Assembly (NCBI GenBank): GCA_964568045.1
Contig: CAZMOL010000034.1
Coordinates: 1 to 17,704, forward strand
From: CAZDDA01 sp964568045
Lineage (GTDB): Bacteria > Bipolaricaulota > Bipolaricaulia > UBA7950 > UBA9294
Length of the DNA: 17,704 bases
Reading direction: 5' to 3'
Part shown: piece by piece, positions 8,040 through 14,626 of the stretch
How positions within the stretch are numbered: the first letter of the stretch is position 1
Layout: each line of letters begins with the position of its first letter
Position numbers and translations under genes: made by a program
Notes under the pieces: generated by a model
The model's input: only the letters and a program-made list of their open reading frames with translations
Told to the model about the DNA's origin: nothing
Database searches by the model: none

Positions 8040-9720
8040 GATCCTCTCCAGCAACTGCAACAAGTACAAGATCTCTCACTTTTGTTCGAGTCTTCTCACT
8101 GCGTTCCACGCTTATCCGCTCACGCGCTCCGACCAGCCACACGCCTTCCCCCCAGAAGAAATCCGCACAGAGTGTACGGAAAAGCGCGGTGCAATACTCC
8201 TGCCCCAAAACGACATCTTTCAGCGCAACGGCGTTTCTCAGGGCGAACGACTCCTCTCCCACAGGAACCTCGCCAATCGGGAACGCCGTCTCACCAACGA
8301 TCACAATCGCGCTCTCCAGCGGCCCATCCAGTCCGTTTCCAACTCTCACTTTTCCGTCTTCGAGAGTGGAGACCGTTACGGGGAGCACACTGGAAGAAAA
8401 CGCCCTTAAGGTCCGCCGCTCTCCCCTTTCCAGGGACAACGATGCTTCGTCGCCTTCCGCCTCGATATCAAGATCGTTCTCCTGCAAACTACGCGGCAGC
8501 TCCTGGATCAGGACGGCACTGCCCTGCACGTCGATCCGCGCCGGACTGGTGGTGGCCTTGAACAAACCAAGATAATCAATCTCACTTCCGAAATACCCTT
8601 GAATACGTACGCCGCTATTTACAGCATATACATCTGCACCAATACTTGCTTGGTTTATATACAAACCAGACAAAACGCAAAGCACCCCGCTTACAGCAAG
8701 CAGCGCTATCACCGTTTGAATCGTTCTTTTCGTACGGTGCACGATCACGGTAAAGCCGCAAAGACTGACCAGCACAAGAAGACTCGCCGCCGGGAAGCCG
8801 GGCCGCTGCAATGACGTTGCCTCCCGCAGATCTTCCACCTCCGAGGCAAGTGACAGTACGTTCGCCGGCGCAACCGCCGCCACGATCTCTGAGAATTCGT
8901 CCTCCACTAGATCGGCCGGCCTCACCGTGATGAGGAAGACCGCTCCCGCGCCGTAGCGGCGCAAAACCAGCAGTGGTAGATCGTCGCGAGCCAAGACTCT
9001 ATCGGCCCCGGAACGCATCACTCCGCGCAACGTCGGCAGCCCGTTAGTGTCGCTCGGACTTGGGTCGGCAAGCGGCAGCAGCTCCCGCAGGGACGGGGAA
9101 TCAAGGAGGTAGAAGTCGGCCCCACTGAACACAACAAGCGTCCCTCCGACCAGCACCCACTGCCCGATCGCTTCCCACTGGTCTTTGGAGATTCTCTCGG
9201 TGATGGATCCGATCCACAGACTGCTCACTGCCTCGTAGGCCGCCCAATGAACGGGAAGCGCATTCGGATCGATGGCCACGAACGTTTCGTCAAAATGAGG
9301 AGACAAGGCCCCCACGGCAAGTGGAAACGGCGCTTCCTTGCGATATGCGCGCAGTTCGACCGCCTCTTCAGCCAAGATCTCCTTTTCCTCACTGAGCAGA
9401 TCAACCCACAATGGATCGATAAAATCGTAGATAGGGATTACGTGTTCCTGCTCCGTCGCTTCACTGAGGCGCAGAGGGATCTTCGTTCGGCTCTCTGCCT
9501 CACCGCGCCACGGATTGCCCACCTTCTGCGTGACAAGCAAAAAACCGGTAAAGGAGTTCCCTGCACCAGCAATTTCAACACGGAGTGGCGCGAGGTATTC
9601 CGGAACGAAGCGGCCGTCAAAGCCTACCGTTACCGCAAGGCGCGGAGTGGCCGTGGCACCAACGGTCATCAGAACAAAGGCAACTACGAACAGCGTCCCA
9701 GCCTGTGATCTCTTATTCAT
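8032..9720 (-). CDS. Secreted/membrane protein with glutamine-amidotransferase-like fold, first gene of the MoxR/VWA operon
   Basis: A 562-aa protein. Residues 1-25 look like a signal peptide or signal anchor (basic MNKR, a hydrophobic core, then GATATP). A beta-rich extracytoplasmic region follows. Residues about 155-270 resemble the amidotransferase-like fold of such operons (ISKDQWEAIGQWVLVGGTLVVFSG, then RRYGAGAVFLITV). I see no amidotransferase catalytic triad, so the fold would be non-enzymatic. Two membrane helices at about 309-327 and 336-354 separate this from a second beta-rich domain. The ATG at 9720 has no clear Shine-Dalgarno, but a strong promoter lies 37-65 bp upstream. The stop overlaps the next gene by 8 bp. 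The codons at 8590-8740, covering the second membrane helix and what follows, are visibly more AT-rich than the rest. Not recognised as a named family. Confidence 0.8.
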   Translation of the reverse strand: MNKRSQAGTLFVVAFVLMTVGATATPRLAVTVGFDGRFVPEYLAPLRVEIAGAGNSFTGFLLVTQKVGNPWRGEAESRTKIPLRLSEATEQEHVIPIYDFIDPLWVDLLSEEKEILAEEAVELRAYRKEAPFPLAVGALSPHFDETFVAIDPNALPVHWAAYEAVSSLWIGSITERISKDQWEAIGQWVLVGGTLVVFSGADFYLLDSPSLRELLPLADPSPSDTNGLPTLRGVMRSGADRVLARDDLPLLVLRRYGAGAVFLITVRPADLVEDEFSEIVAAVAPANVLSLASEVEDLREATSLQRPGFPAASLLVLVSLCGFTVIVHRTKRTIQTVIALLAVSGVLCVLSGLYINQASIGADVYAVNSGVRIQGYFGSEIDYLGLFKATTSPARIDVQGSAVLIQELPRSLQENDLDIEAEGDEASLSLERGERRTLRAFSSSVLPVTVSTLEDGKVRVGNGLDGPLESAIVIVGETAFPIGEVPVGEESFALRNAVALKDVVLGQEYCTALFRTLCADFFWGEGVWLVGARERISVERSEKTRTKVRDLVLVAVAGEDRE

Positions 9721-9756
9721 CCGTTCAACAGCCGGGGAGGCCTTGTGAGTACAACC

Positions 9757-9785
9757 ACTCTAGCAGGCTAGCACGTCATTGTCAA
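9757..9785 (-). promoter_or_regulatory. Sigma70-type promoter of the MoxR/VWA operon
   Basis: On the minus strand, TTGACA (9785-9780), a 17-bp spacer, then TAGAGT (9762-9757). This gives a start point near 9750 and a leader of about 30 nt before the ATG at 9720. The -35 box begins only 5 bp after the recombinase stop codon at 9791. It is the only good promoter seen before the seven-gene operon. Confidence 0.72.
9760..9771. promoter_or_regulatory. Small palindrome CTAGC-AG-GCTAG overlapping the -10 box, possible operator
   Basis: A perfect inverted repeat with 5-bp arms and a 2-bp centre sits in the promoter spacer and covers half of the -10 element. The position suits a repressor site. The arms are short, so chance is possible, and no regulator is identified. 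Confidence 0.3.
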
Positions 9786-9790
9786 ATCAA

Positions 9791-10408
9791 TTACTGAGGG
9801 AGTTTGTCCACAGCGATTGCCGCGTCTTCGCTCAGGACGTCGGCATAGATCTGAGTCGTCTGAATGGAGCGATGCCCAAGCTGTTTCTGGACCAAGCGGA
9901 TGTTGTACTCGGATGCACGATACAGAAGCGACGCGTAGGTGTGGCGGCACGAGTGGATGGAGAAGCGCGAGGGTAGACCTATCGCTTCCGCGTTTGTCTT
10001 GAAGATGCGATAGACCGCGGTGCGGGTCAGCGGGCCGTTGCGCGACGAGACGAACAGCGGTTCCCGGCTGCCTACGGGCTCACCGATCCGCTGCTTCCAG
10101 CTCAGAAACTCAAGCAGATGATCGCGCAAATCCTTTCCCATCTTGATGCCCCGCTTCTTGTGGCCCTTGCCGTCCCTGACGATCAGCGAAGCGGCCTCCC
10201 GATCCAGGATGACGTCGCGAATCCGTAAGTTGCAGATCTCAGAAACCCGCAGGCCCGCGTCCAACGCGACGTGCAGGATGGCCCAATCGCGGACTGGGTT
10301 CGCACGGCCATCGGTATCGGTCGCCTCGGCCCGTCGCCGGCAATGGCCCTTCAACGCCCGCACCTGTGGTGGGGTCAGGAAGTCCTCGTGAGTGACGTCT
10401 AGCGGCAT
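9791..10408 (-). CDS. Tyrosine recombinase/integrase consisting of the catalytic domain only
   Basis: Site-specific DNA recombinase of the tyrosine family, 205 aa. All catalytic positions can be seen: R54 in AGLRVSE, K81 in the beta-hairpin DGKGHKKR, H152 and R155 in SIHSCRHTYAS, H179 in QLGHRS and the nucleophile Y188 in TQIYADV. XerC/XerD-like enzymes have about 300 aa, with an N-terminal SAM-like core-binding domain. Here only about 35 residues precede the catalytic fold, so that domain is missing, as in FimB/FimE-type enzymes. The ATG at 10408 has AGGGGA five bases upstream. A TTG at 10510 would extend the frame through the palindromic array and is unlikely. No phage or transposon genes adjoin it. 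It may be a domesticated or orphan recombinase, or an inversion enzyme whose target lies elsewhere. Confidence 0.88.
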   Translation of the reverse strand: MPLDVTHEDFLTPPQVRALKGHCRRRAEATDTDGRANPVRDWAILHVALDAGLRVSEICNLRIRDVILDREAASLIVRDGKGHKKRGIKMGKDLRDHLLEFLSWKQRIGEPVGSREPLFVSSRNGPLTRTAVYRIFKTNAEAIGLPSRFSIHSCRHTYASLLYRASEYNIRLVQKQLGHRSIQTTQIYADVLSEDAAIAVDKLPQ

Positions 10409-10425
10409 GCGTCCCCTTTCAGAAC

Positions 10426-10499
10426 GTTGCGATACCGTAGCGTGTGACGCAACCCAGGCAGAGGAAAAATGTCGCAACAAAAGGGCACTTTTGTTGCGA
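10426..10499. promoter_or_regulatory. Four TCGCAAC-type heptamers as two inverted pairs upstream of the recombinase gene
   Basis: GTTGCGA (10426-10432), ACGCAAC (10447-10453), TCGCAAC (10472-10478) and GTTGCGA (10493-10499). Each pair is inverted and separated by exactly 14 bp. Centre distances are 21, 25 and 21 bp, roughly two helical turns. One base differs in one copy. The cluster ends 17 bp before the recombinase ATG. It could bind the recombinase or a repressor. Isolated copies of the heptamer also occur inside genes (for example near 5240 and 6527), so the spacing is the evidence. Confidence 0.45.
10465..10499 (-). terminator. Likely intrinsic terminator: 12-bp-arm palindrome followed by a T run
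   Basis: Perfect arms at 10472-10483 and 10488-10499 around a 4-nt loop. Read on the minus strand, the hairpin is followed after two bases by five T (10469-10465). It lies 148 bp after the stop of the HD gene and before the recombinase gene, so it would end the HD transcript. The stem is rather AT-rich, and a protein-binding palindrome is the alternative. I see no gene, tRNA or repeat in the remaining spacer 10500-10646. Confidence 0.5.
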
Positions 10500-10646
10500 A
10501 AGAAGCTCAAACAAGCGCAATAGCCCTTTCCAATGGCTTTCCAAGCTCTCAGGCCACGGTTTTCACGCGCGTGCGCGATTCCTGCACCCTCGTATCGCCT
10601 ACGAACAGACCCAGGCTCGATCCGCAGGAGGCGATTTACGGGCCTC

Positions 10647-11420
10647 TCATTCGATCGTGTACCGCTCGATGATTTTCCTCTCCTCTCCGGCGACCTCTCC
10701 GAGCACCTCGAAGTGCGACTCGATCCCGGATCGCTTGAGTTTCTCTCGCAGCAGATTGTCGAGTTGAAAGATCCCGGCGGAGTTGGACATCTCGACGTGG
10801 ATCTTCACCGGCCGCTCGTCCCCCTTCATGATCCGCACTTTCTTTATCGCCATCGCGGAGACAGAATGGATCGTCGGCTCGCCGGCGGTAAACGGGATGC
10901 GTGCTCGACCCGCTTCCATGTCCAGCGCATCGGCGACCTTCACTATCCCTGCCTCGACGGTCAGCGGAGCGATGTCACGACGGTGGGCGTGGATGGCGTG
11001 GAGGATCTCTCCTTCGAGAATCGTTGCCGGCTCCTCTGAATACAGCCCTTCGAGGAACTGTCGAATGAGGGTCGGGGCAAGGATGAGGGACAGCTCCTCG
11101 TGGTTGTGACGGTGGATGACGTGACCGATGTCGTGCAGCACGGAGGCCAGCACGACAATCACCTCTGCGTCCTCCGCGACCAGGCGGTGATCGGCGACCA
11201 CACTCGGAGTCACGCCGCCTTCAACAAGAAGCCGCAGCAGCTTTAAGGCGATATTGGTGATGATCTTGATGTGGACGGGACCGTGATCGTTGATGTGCAT
11301 GCGGTCGATCACCATCACGTTGGAGGCGGCCCACAGCGTCGCAAGCCGAGTGGAGGTATCGATCCGCGCCACCACCTCCTTCAAGCGCGCGTTGCCCCGT
11401 ATCGGCAGGCTAAGCCCCAT
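10647..11420 (-). CDS. HD-domain metal-dependent phosphohydrolase
   Basis: A 257-aa protein with an HD superfamily fold. Metal ligands can be placed at H46 (INDHGPVH), H96-D97 (VLASVLHDIGH) and D164 (KVADALDM), with further histidines at H100, H103 and H106 and in the HAIHAHR stretch near 141-146. The usual set H...HD...D is therefore complete. HD proteins of this type hydrolyse phosphoesters, often nucleotides, but the substrate cannot be told from sequence. The C-terminal 80 residues are an alpha/beta segment of unknown role (IKKVRIMKGDERPVKIHVEM and so on). The ATG at 11420 has GGGAGGA six bases upstream and lies 11 bp inside the end of the MerR-like gene, so the two are coupled. No membrane helix or signal peptide. 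Confidence 0.85.
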   Translation of the reverse strand: MGLSLPIRGNARLKEVVARIDTSTRLATLWAASNVMVIDRMHINDHGPVHIKIITNIALKLLRLLVEGGVTPSVVADHRLVAEDAEVIVVLASVLHDIGHVIHRHNHEELSLILAPTLIRQFLEGLYSEEPATILEGEILHAIHAHRRDIAPLTVEAGIVKVADALDMEAGRARIPFTAGEPTIHSVSAMAIKKVRIMKGDERPVKIHVEMSNSAGIFQLDNLLREKLKRSGIESHFEVLGEVAGEERKIIERYTIE

Positions 11421-11856
11421 CGGCTTCCTCCCTCAGGGATTCCCACCACGACCTCGGCGCAGCGACATCCTTGTTCGTTTGCTGTTGTGATTCCAGAAAG
11501 GCAACCCGCTGGCGCAGGAAGGCAATTTCCTCTTTCAGAGCGGAGATCAACTCGTCCCGTTCCTCCACATTGGTCTTCTTTTGTGTGAAACTGGATGAAA
11601 CCGACATCGATGCATGCTCCTTATTGTAGGCGCTACTTTGTATAACCCCGCTCGCTTCCGTCAGGGTTAATCCGCTATCATACAATTCCTGCAGTTGCCG
11701 AAGAAGCTCGAGGCCGCCGTCTGAGACCAGAATCTGATTGTTGGGACCGCGACGCAGGTGGAGAGCTAGGACATCCTTGATCGCCTCGATCCGGTTGCGC
11801 ACTTGATTGGCGGTGCTAAGGCCCAGGAGTTTTCGCAAATCGCTTATTGTGTGCAT
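11410..11856 (-). CDS. MerR-like helix-turn-helix protein with C-terminal coiled coil
   Basis: Probable DNA-binding protein of 148 aa. Residues 1-70 resemble a MerR-type HTH: HTISDLRKLLGL, the NRIEAIK turn, then ILVSDGGLELLRQLQELYDSGLTLTEA. The HTH is followed by a polar linker and a heptad-like helix at about 99-124 (ERDELISALKEEIAFLRQRV) that should dimerise. There is no effector domain and no Cys cluster. Start choice is uncertain: ATG 11856 has GGGGTGG upstream, GTG 11865 lies 8 bp after a -10-like TATTGT and would be leaderless, and ATG 11907 has no Shine-Dalgarno and overlaps the promoters. Its promoter is back to back with that of mutL, so it may regulate itself and mutL, which is inference. 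It overlaps the HD gene by 11 bp. Confidence 0.75.
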   Translation of the reverse strand: MHTISDLRKLLGLSTANQVRNRIEAIKDVLALHLRRGPNNQILVSDGGLELLRQLQELYDSGLTLTEASGVIQSSAYNKEHASMSVSSSFTQKKTNVEERDELISALKEEIAFLRQRVAFLESQQQTNKDVAAPRSWWESLREEADGA

Positions 11857-11873
11857 GCCAGCCACCCCAACTA

Positions 11874-11902
11874 ACAATACCGCATCGACGGCTGTTAGCC
11901 AA
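11874..11902 (-). promoter_or_regulatory. Possible promoter of the MerR-like/HD gene pair
   Basis: Minus strand TTGGCT (11902-11897), 17-bp spacer, TATTGT (11879-11874). An alternative pair, TTGCCT and TAACAG, also 17 bp apart, overlaps it slightly upstream. The -35 side faces the -35 of mutL, giving a divergent control region. Confidence 0.45.
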
Positions 11903-11906
11903 TCCA

Positions 11907-11935
11907 TTGTGACAAGGCAAACGATCGAGTAGGCT
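11907..11935 (+). promoter_or_regulatory. Possible mutL promoter placed for a leaderless transcript
   Basis: TTGTGA (11907-11912), 17-bp spacer, TAGGCT (11930-11935). The -10 box ends 9 bp before the mutL ATG, so transcription would start about at or just before the start codon. No Shine-Dalgarno is visible, which agrees with a leaderless message. Confidence 0.5.
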
Positions 11936-11944
11936 GTTGTCACG

Positions 11945-13654
11945 ATGAAGATCCGACGGCTCGATGAAGCGCTTGCCGGCAAGATCGCTGCAGGCGAGGT
12001 GATCGAACGCCCCGCGTCGGCCGTGAAAGAACTTGTGGAAAACTCCCTCGATGCAAAAAGTGAGAGTATCGCCGTCGAGCTTGAACAGGGAGGCATCCGC
12101 TGCATCGTGATTCGCGATAACGGCGAAGGGATGGACGACGACGACCTGTTGGTGTGCGTGGAACGGCACACCACAAGTAAGATCACACTAGAGCCTGACC
12201 TCGACCGGATTGCGACCCTCGGTTTTCGCGGCGAGGCGCTGGCGAGTATCGCCGCGGTGTCCCGAATGCGCATCATCTCTCGGCCGCGGGGCACACAGGA
12301 GGCTCACGAGGTTCGAGTGGTCGCGCAAGCAGTAGACGGACCATTTCCGGCCGCCCGTGCGCCCGGCACTACGGTGGAGGCACGGGAACTGTTCTTCAAT
12401 CTCCCCGCGCGGGCCCGTTTCCTCGGTACACCCCGCACCGAATCCCTTCACGCAAACCGTGCGATCCGCCGACTCGCGCTTGTCCGCCCTGCGGTTTCTT
12501 GGTCACTGACACACGGAGGCAAAAGCGTACTCGAAGCGCCACAGGTTGGCAGTCTCCTCGATCGGATCGCCCAGCTCTACGGTGTGGAGGTGGCACGGGC
12601 GATGATCCCGGTAGACGTCTCGCGTGAGGAGATCAGCGTATCCGGATTCATCAGCCAGCCCGACCTAAGAAGGGGAAATCGCCGCGATCAACTGTTTTGC
12701 GTCAATGGCCGGCCGGTGAGCGATCGCGGACTGTCCTACGTGCTCGCCAGTGCCTATCACGGGATCCTTCGTCGTGGCAGCTATCCACTTGCTGTCATCT
12801 GCATTGACCTTCCGTTTGAGCAGGTTGAGGTGAACGTCCACCCCCGCAAGGAGGAGATACGCTTTGCCGAGCCGCGACGCGTGCAGGAGACACTCAACCG
12901 CGCCCTCCAGGGCGCCCTTGCGTCGCGGTACGTTGTTTCACCGCTCCTTGCGTCCGACACGGCTCAACCACCACCCCTTGAGAGGACCAAAGCAAGTATC
13001 TCCCCTCTCGAACTTCGACAGAAGGTCGGCACAATACGAACGGCCCACGGAGCGGAAAAAGTGAGAGTTGGCAACGAACGCCGAGTCATCGGTCAACTAC
13101 TGCGAACCTATCTACTCGTTGAATGTTCAGACGGCCTGGAAATCGTCGACCAGCACATCGCTCACGAGCGGATCCTGTTTGAGCGACTGCGCCGACAGTC
13201 CCAGTGTGGGGAGGTGGCCCGCCAGCAATTTCTCCTTCCCGTCCGCGTCGAGCTGTCCTTTGAAAGCGCCGCCCTCGTTGCCTCAAGTCGAGAACAGCTG
13301 GAACGGGTGGGGATCCTCCTCGAGGAGTTTGGTGGTGGAACGTTCCTGTTTCGCGAATACCCAAGCCTTCTTGCAGAAGCACAATCCCGCCATGGCTTTC
13401 AGGAACTGGCCGAACGAATCGCAGCGCTGCTTGAGCAACGGGAAGAAGTGAAAGACGTGGTGTTCGACCGGCTTCTCGGCGAGCTCGCCTGTGGGGCGGC
13501 GATCAAGGCCGGGGCTCGAATGCCGCTAGCGGAACAGCAAGCTCTGGTCGATCAGCTGATGCAGCTTGAGAATCCCTACACGTGTCCGCACGGCCGGCGG
13601 ATCATCTTCACAGTTTCGAAAGAAGACCTTGATCGGCGATTCCAGCGAATCTAG
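11945..13654 (+). CDS. mutL: DNA mismatch repair protein MutL, endonuclease type
   Basis: MutL couples mismatch recognition by MutS to strand incision. It has 569 aa. The N-terminal GHKL ATPase is complete: E29 and N33 in VKELVENSLDA, D58-N-G-E-G, RHTTSKI at 74-80, GFRGEAL at 93-99. A short linker (about 330-370) leads to the C-terminal dimerisation/endonuclease domain. Its metal site reads D402-Q-H-I-A-H-E408, then E413, with ACGAAIKAG near 515-523 and CPHGR at 547-551. The family motif is DQHA(X)2E(X)4E; here A is replaced by I. The beta-clamp motif QQFLLP is at 427-432. An endonuclease MutL fits the absence of any MutH. The start is the ATG at 11945, matching the family N-terminus. The stop TAG overlaps the convergent kinase gene's stop in a shared CTAG. 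Confidence 0.97.
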   Translation: MKIRRLDEALAGKIAAGEVIERPASAVKELVENSLDAKSESIAVELEQGGIRCIVIRDNGEGMDDDDLLVCVERHTTSKITLEPDLDRIATLGFRGEALASIAAVSRMRIISRPRGTQEAHEVRVVAQAVDGPFPAARAPGTTVEARELFFNLPARARFLGTPRTESLHANRAIRRLALVRPAVSWSLTHGGKSVLEAPQVGSLLDRIAQLYGVEVARAMIPVDVSREEISVSGFISQPDLRRGNRRDQLFCVNGRPVSDRGLSYVLASAYHGILRRGSYPLAVICIDLPFEQVEVNVHPRKEEIRFAEPRRVQETLNRALQGALASRYVVSPLLASDTAQPPPLERTKASISPLELRQKVGTIRTAHGAEKVRVGNERRVIGQLLRTYLLVECSDGLEIVDQHIAHERILFERLRRQSQCGEVARQQFLLPVRVELSFESAALVASSREQLERVGILLEEFGGGTFLFREYPSLLAEAQSRHGFQELAERIAALLEQREEVKDVVFDRLLGELACGAAIKAGARMPLAEQQALVDQLMQLENPYTCPHGRRIIFTVSKEDLDRRFQRI

Positions 13655-14541
13655 GCAGGAACGAGCACGCGGAGAGCCTTCGGTGCAACAGTCACTTCAA
13701 ACGAATCTCGCGGTAGGTGGTACGGCTCTCCGTCGATGTGAGCGATCAGCCGTGCCGGTGAAGAGATACTCACCGCCCGTTCCTGTCGATAGTGTACCCG
13801 CGAGAGCTTCAAGTGACTCCCCTTGCGTGCTTGCGGCAGTCGTATCAACCTTTCGAGCTTGGCGAAGTCCTCAATCGCGGCGATATCGATTAGCTCGTCG
13901 TTGATGTCGGCGAGTGGAGCGAGCTTGAATCCTCCCCCACAATACTTGCCATTGGCAATCCCAAGCGAGATGCACGTGTGTTCCTCAGCCCAGTTATCTC
14001 CTGACAAGGAAACCGGGAATGCCTTGAACCGGAAGACCTCCTTTACGGCAGCGTAGAGGTAGGCAAGGGTCCCTCGCATGTGCTCCATCTTGAGTACGTC
14101 ACGCGCCACTTGAGCATCGATGCCGATTCCCATGCCATTGACGAAGTAGCGATCTTCCCCAACCTGGCCCAGGTCGATCTCGCGGACACGCCCTGCCTGC
14201 AGAAGCGTGATGGCATCCGTGTGATCAGCAGGGATTCCGGTCATGCGGATGAAGTCGTTCCCTGTACCGGCCGGAATTACCCCCAGCGTCGCTGCAGAAC
14301 CGACCAGGCCATTGGCAACCTCATTTACGGTGCCGTCACCGCCCATTGCGACGATGTGAGTGAACCCTGCGTCGATCCCCATCTGGGCAACATCGATCGC
14401 TTCCAACGGTTCGTTGGTGTAGTGGAGATCATAGTCGATGTCGCGTCGATCAAGCTCCTGCTTCACCTTGGGGAAAAGTTCCTTGCAACGACCCTGTCCG
14501 GCAATCAGGTTAACAACGAGAAAGTACTTGCGTTTTTCCAT
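13651..14541 (-). CDS. YegS/DagK-type lipid kinase (diacylglycerol kinase catalytic domain)
   Basis: Predicted cytosolic lipid kinase of 296 aa that phosphorylates diacylglycerol or a related lipid with ATP. The family's N-terminal strand and nucleotide loop are clear: FLVVNLIAGQGR, then GGDGTVNEV at 67-75, and GTGNDF at 92-97. GGGFKLAPLADINDELID marks the C-terminal beta domain, and HIDGEPYHLP is the usual closing segment. The length is normal for the YegS/BmrU/DgkB group. The specific lipid cannot be assigned. The ATG at 14541 has only an AGGA eight bases before it and a TTGACA/TAGGAT promoter immediately upstream. The gene is convergent with mutL, and its TAG shares CTAG with the mutL stop. 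It is divergent from mutS. No evident functional tie to mismatch repair. Confidence 0.92.
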   Translation of the reverse strand: MEKRKYFLVVNLIAGQGRCKELFPKVKQELDRRDIDYDLHYTNEPLEAIDVAQMGIDAGFTHIVAMGGDGTVNEVANGLVGSAATLGVIPAGTGNDFIRMTGIPADHTDAITLLQAGRVREIDLGQVGEDRYFVNGMGIGIDAQVARDVLKMEHMRGTLAYLYAAVKEVFRFKAFPVSLSGDNWAEEHTCISLGIANGKYCGGGFKLAPLADINDELIDIAAIEDFAKLERLIRLPQARKGSHLKLSRVHYRQERAVSISSPARLIAHIDGEPYHLPRDSFEVTVAPKALRVLVPA

Positions 14542-14548
14542 GATCAGG

Positions 14549-14578
14549 ATCCTACGGGAGGATTCGGCCGTATGTCAA
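14549..14578 (-). promoter_or_regulatory. Promoter of the lipid kinase gene, very close to its start codon
   Basis: Minus strand TTGACA (14578-14573), 18-bp spacer, TAGGAT (14554-14549). The -10 ends 7 bp before the ATG at 14541, so the transcript would begin at or next to the start codon. The AGGA inside the -10 could otherwise act as a Shine-Dalgarno for a transcript from further upstream. Confidence 0.55.
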
Positions 14579-14589
14579 GCCGCCACCCT

Positions 14590-14617
14590 TTGCCGGGTCG
14601 CGCCACCCCGCTATACT
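14590..14617 (+). promoter_or_regulatory. mutS promoter, very close to the start codon
   Basis: TTGCCG (14590-14595), 16-bp spacer, TATACT (14612-14617), a near-consensus -10. It ends 9 bp before the ATG at 14627, predicting a leader of only a few bases. A GAAGG (14618-14622) sits before the ATG but would probably lie upstream of the start point. Confidence 0.55.
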
Positions 14618-14626
14618 GAAGGCGCT

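Noticed and set aside
10409..10510. Recombinase start at the TTG at 10510
   Set aside because: It would translate the palindromic array and T run. The ATG at 10408 has a good Shine-Dalgarno. Even the extension does not supply a core-binding domain.
10500..10646. tRNA fragment or attachment site next to the recombinase (GGCTCGATCC-like stretch near 10613)
   Set aside because: No cloverleaf can be folded and no matching direct repeat was seen elsewhere in the window.
11857..12294. Long N-terminal extension of the MerR-like protein
   Set aside because: It would be antisense to the mutL ATPase domain, is Ser/Arg-rich and unlike an HTH protein.
14080..14619. Plus-strand open frame of 179 codons opposite the lipid kinase
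   Set aside because: Antisense to a well-supported kinase; no motif, and it runs into the mutS promoter.
14438..14626. Upstream in-frame extension of mutS
   Set aside because: The added 63 residues overlap the kinase gene and promoter and are unlike MutS N-termini. The family sequence begins at 14627.
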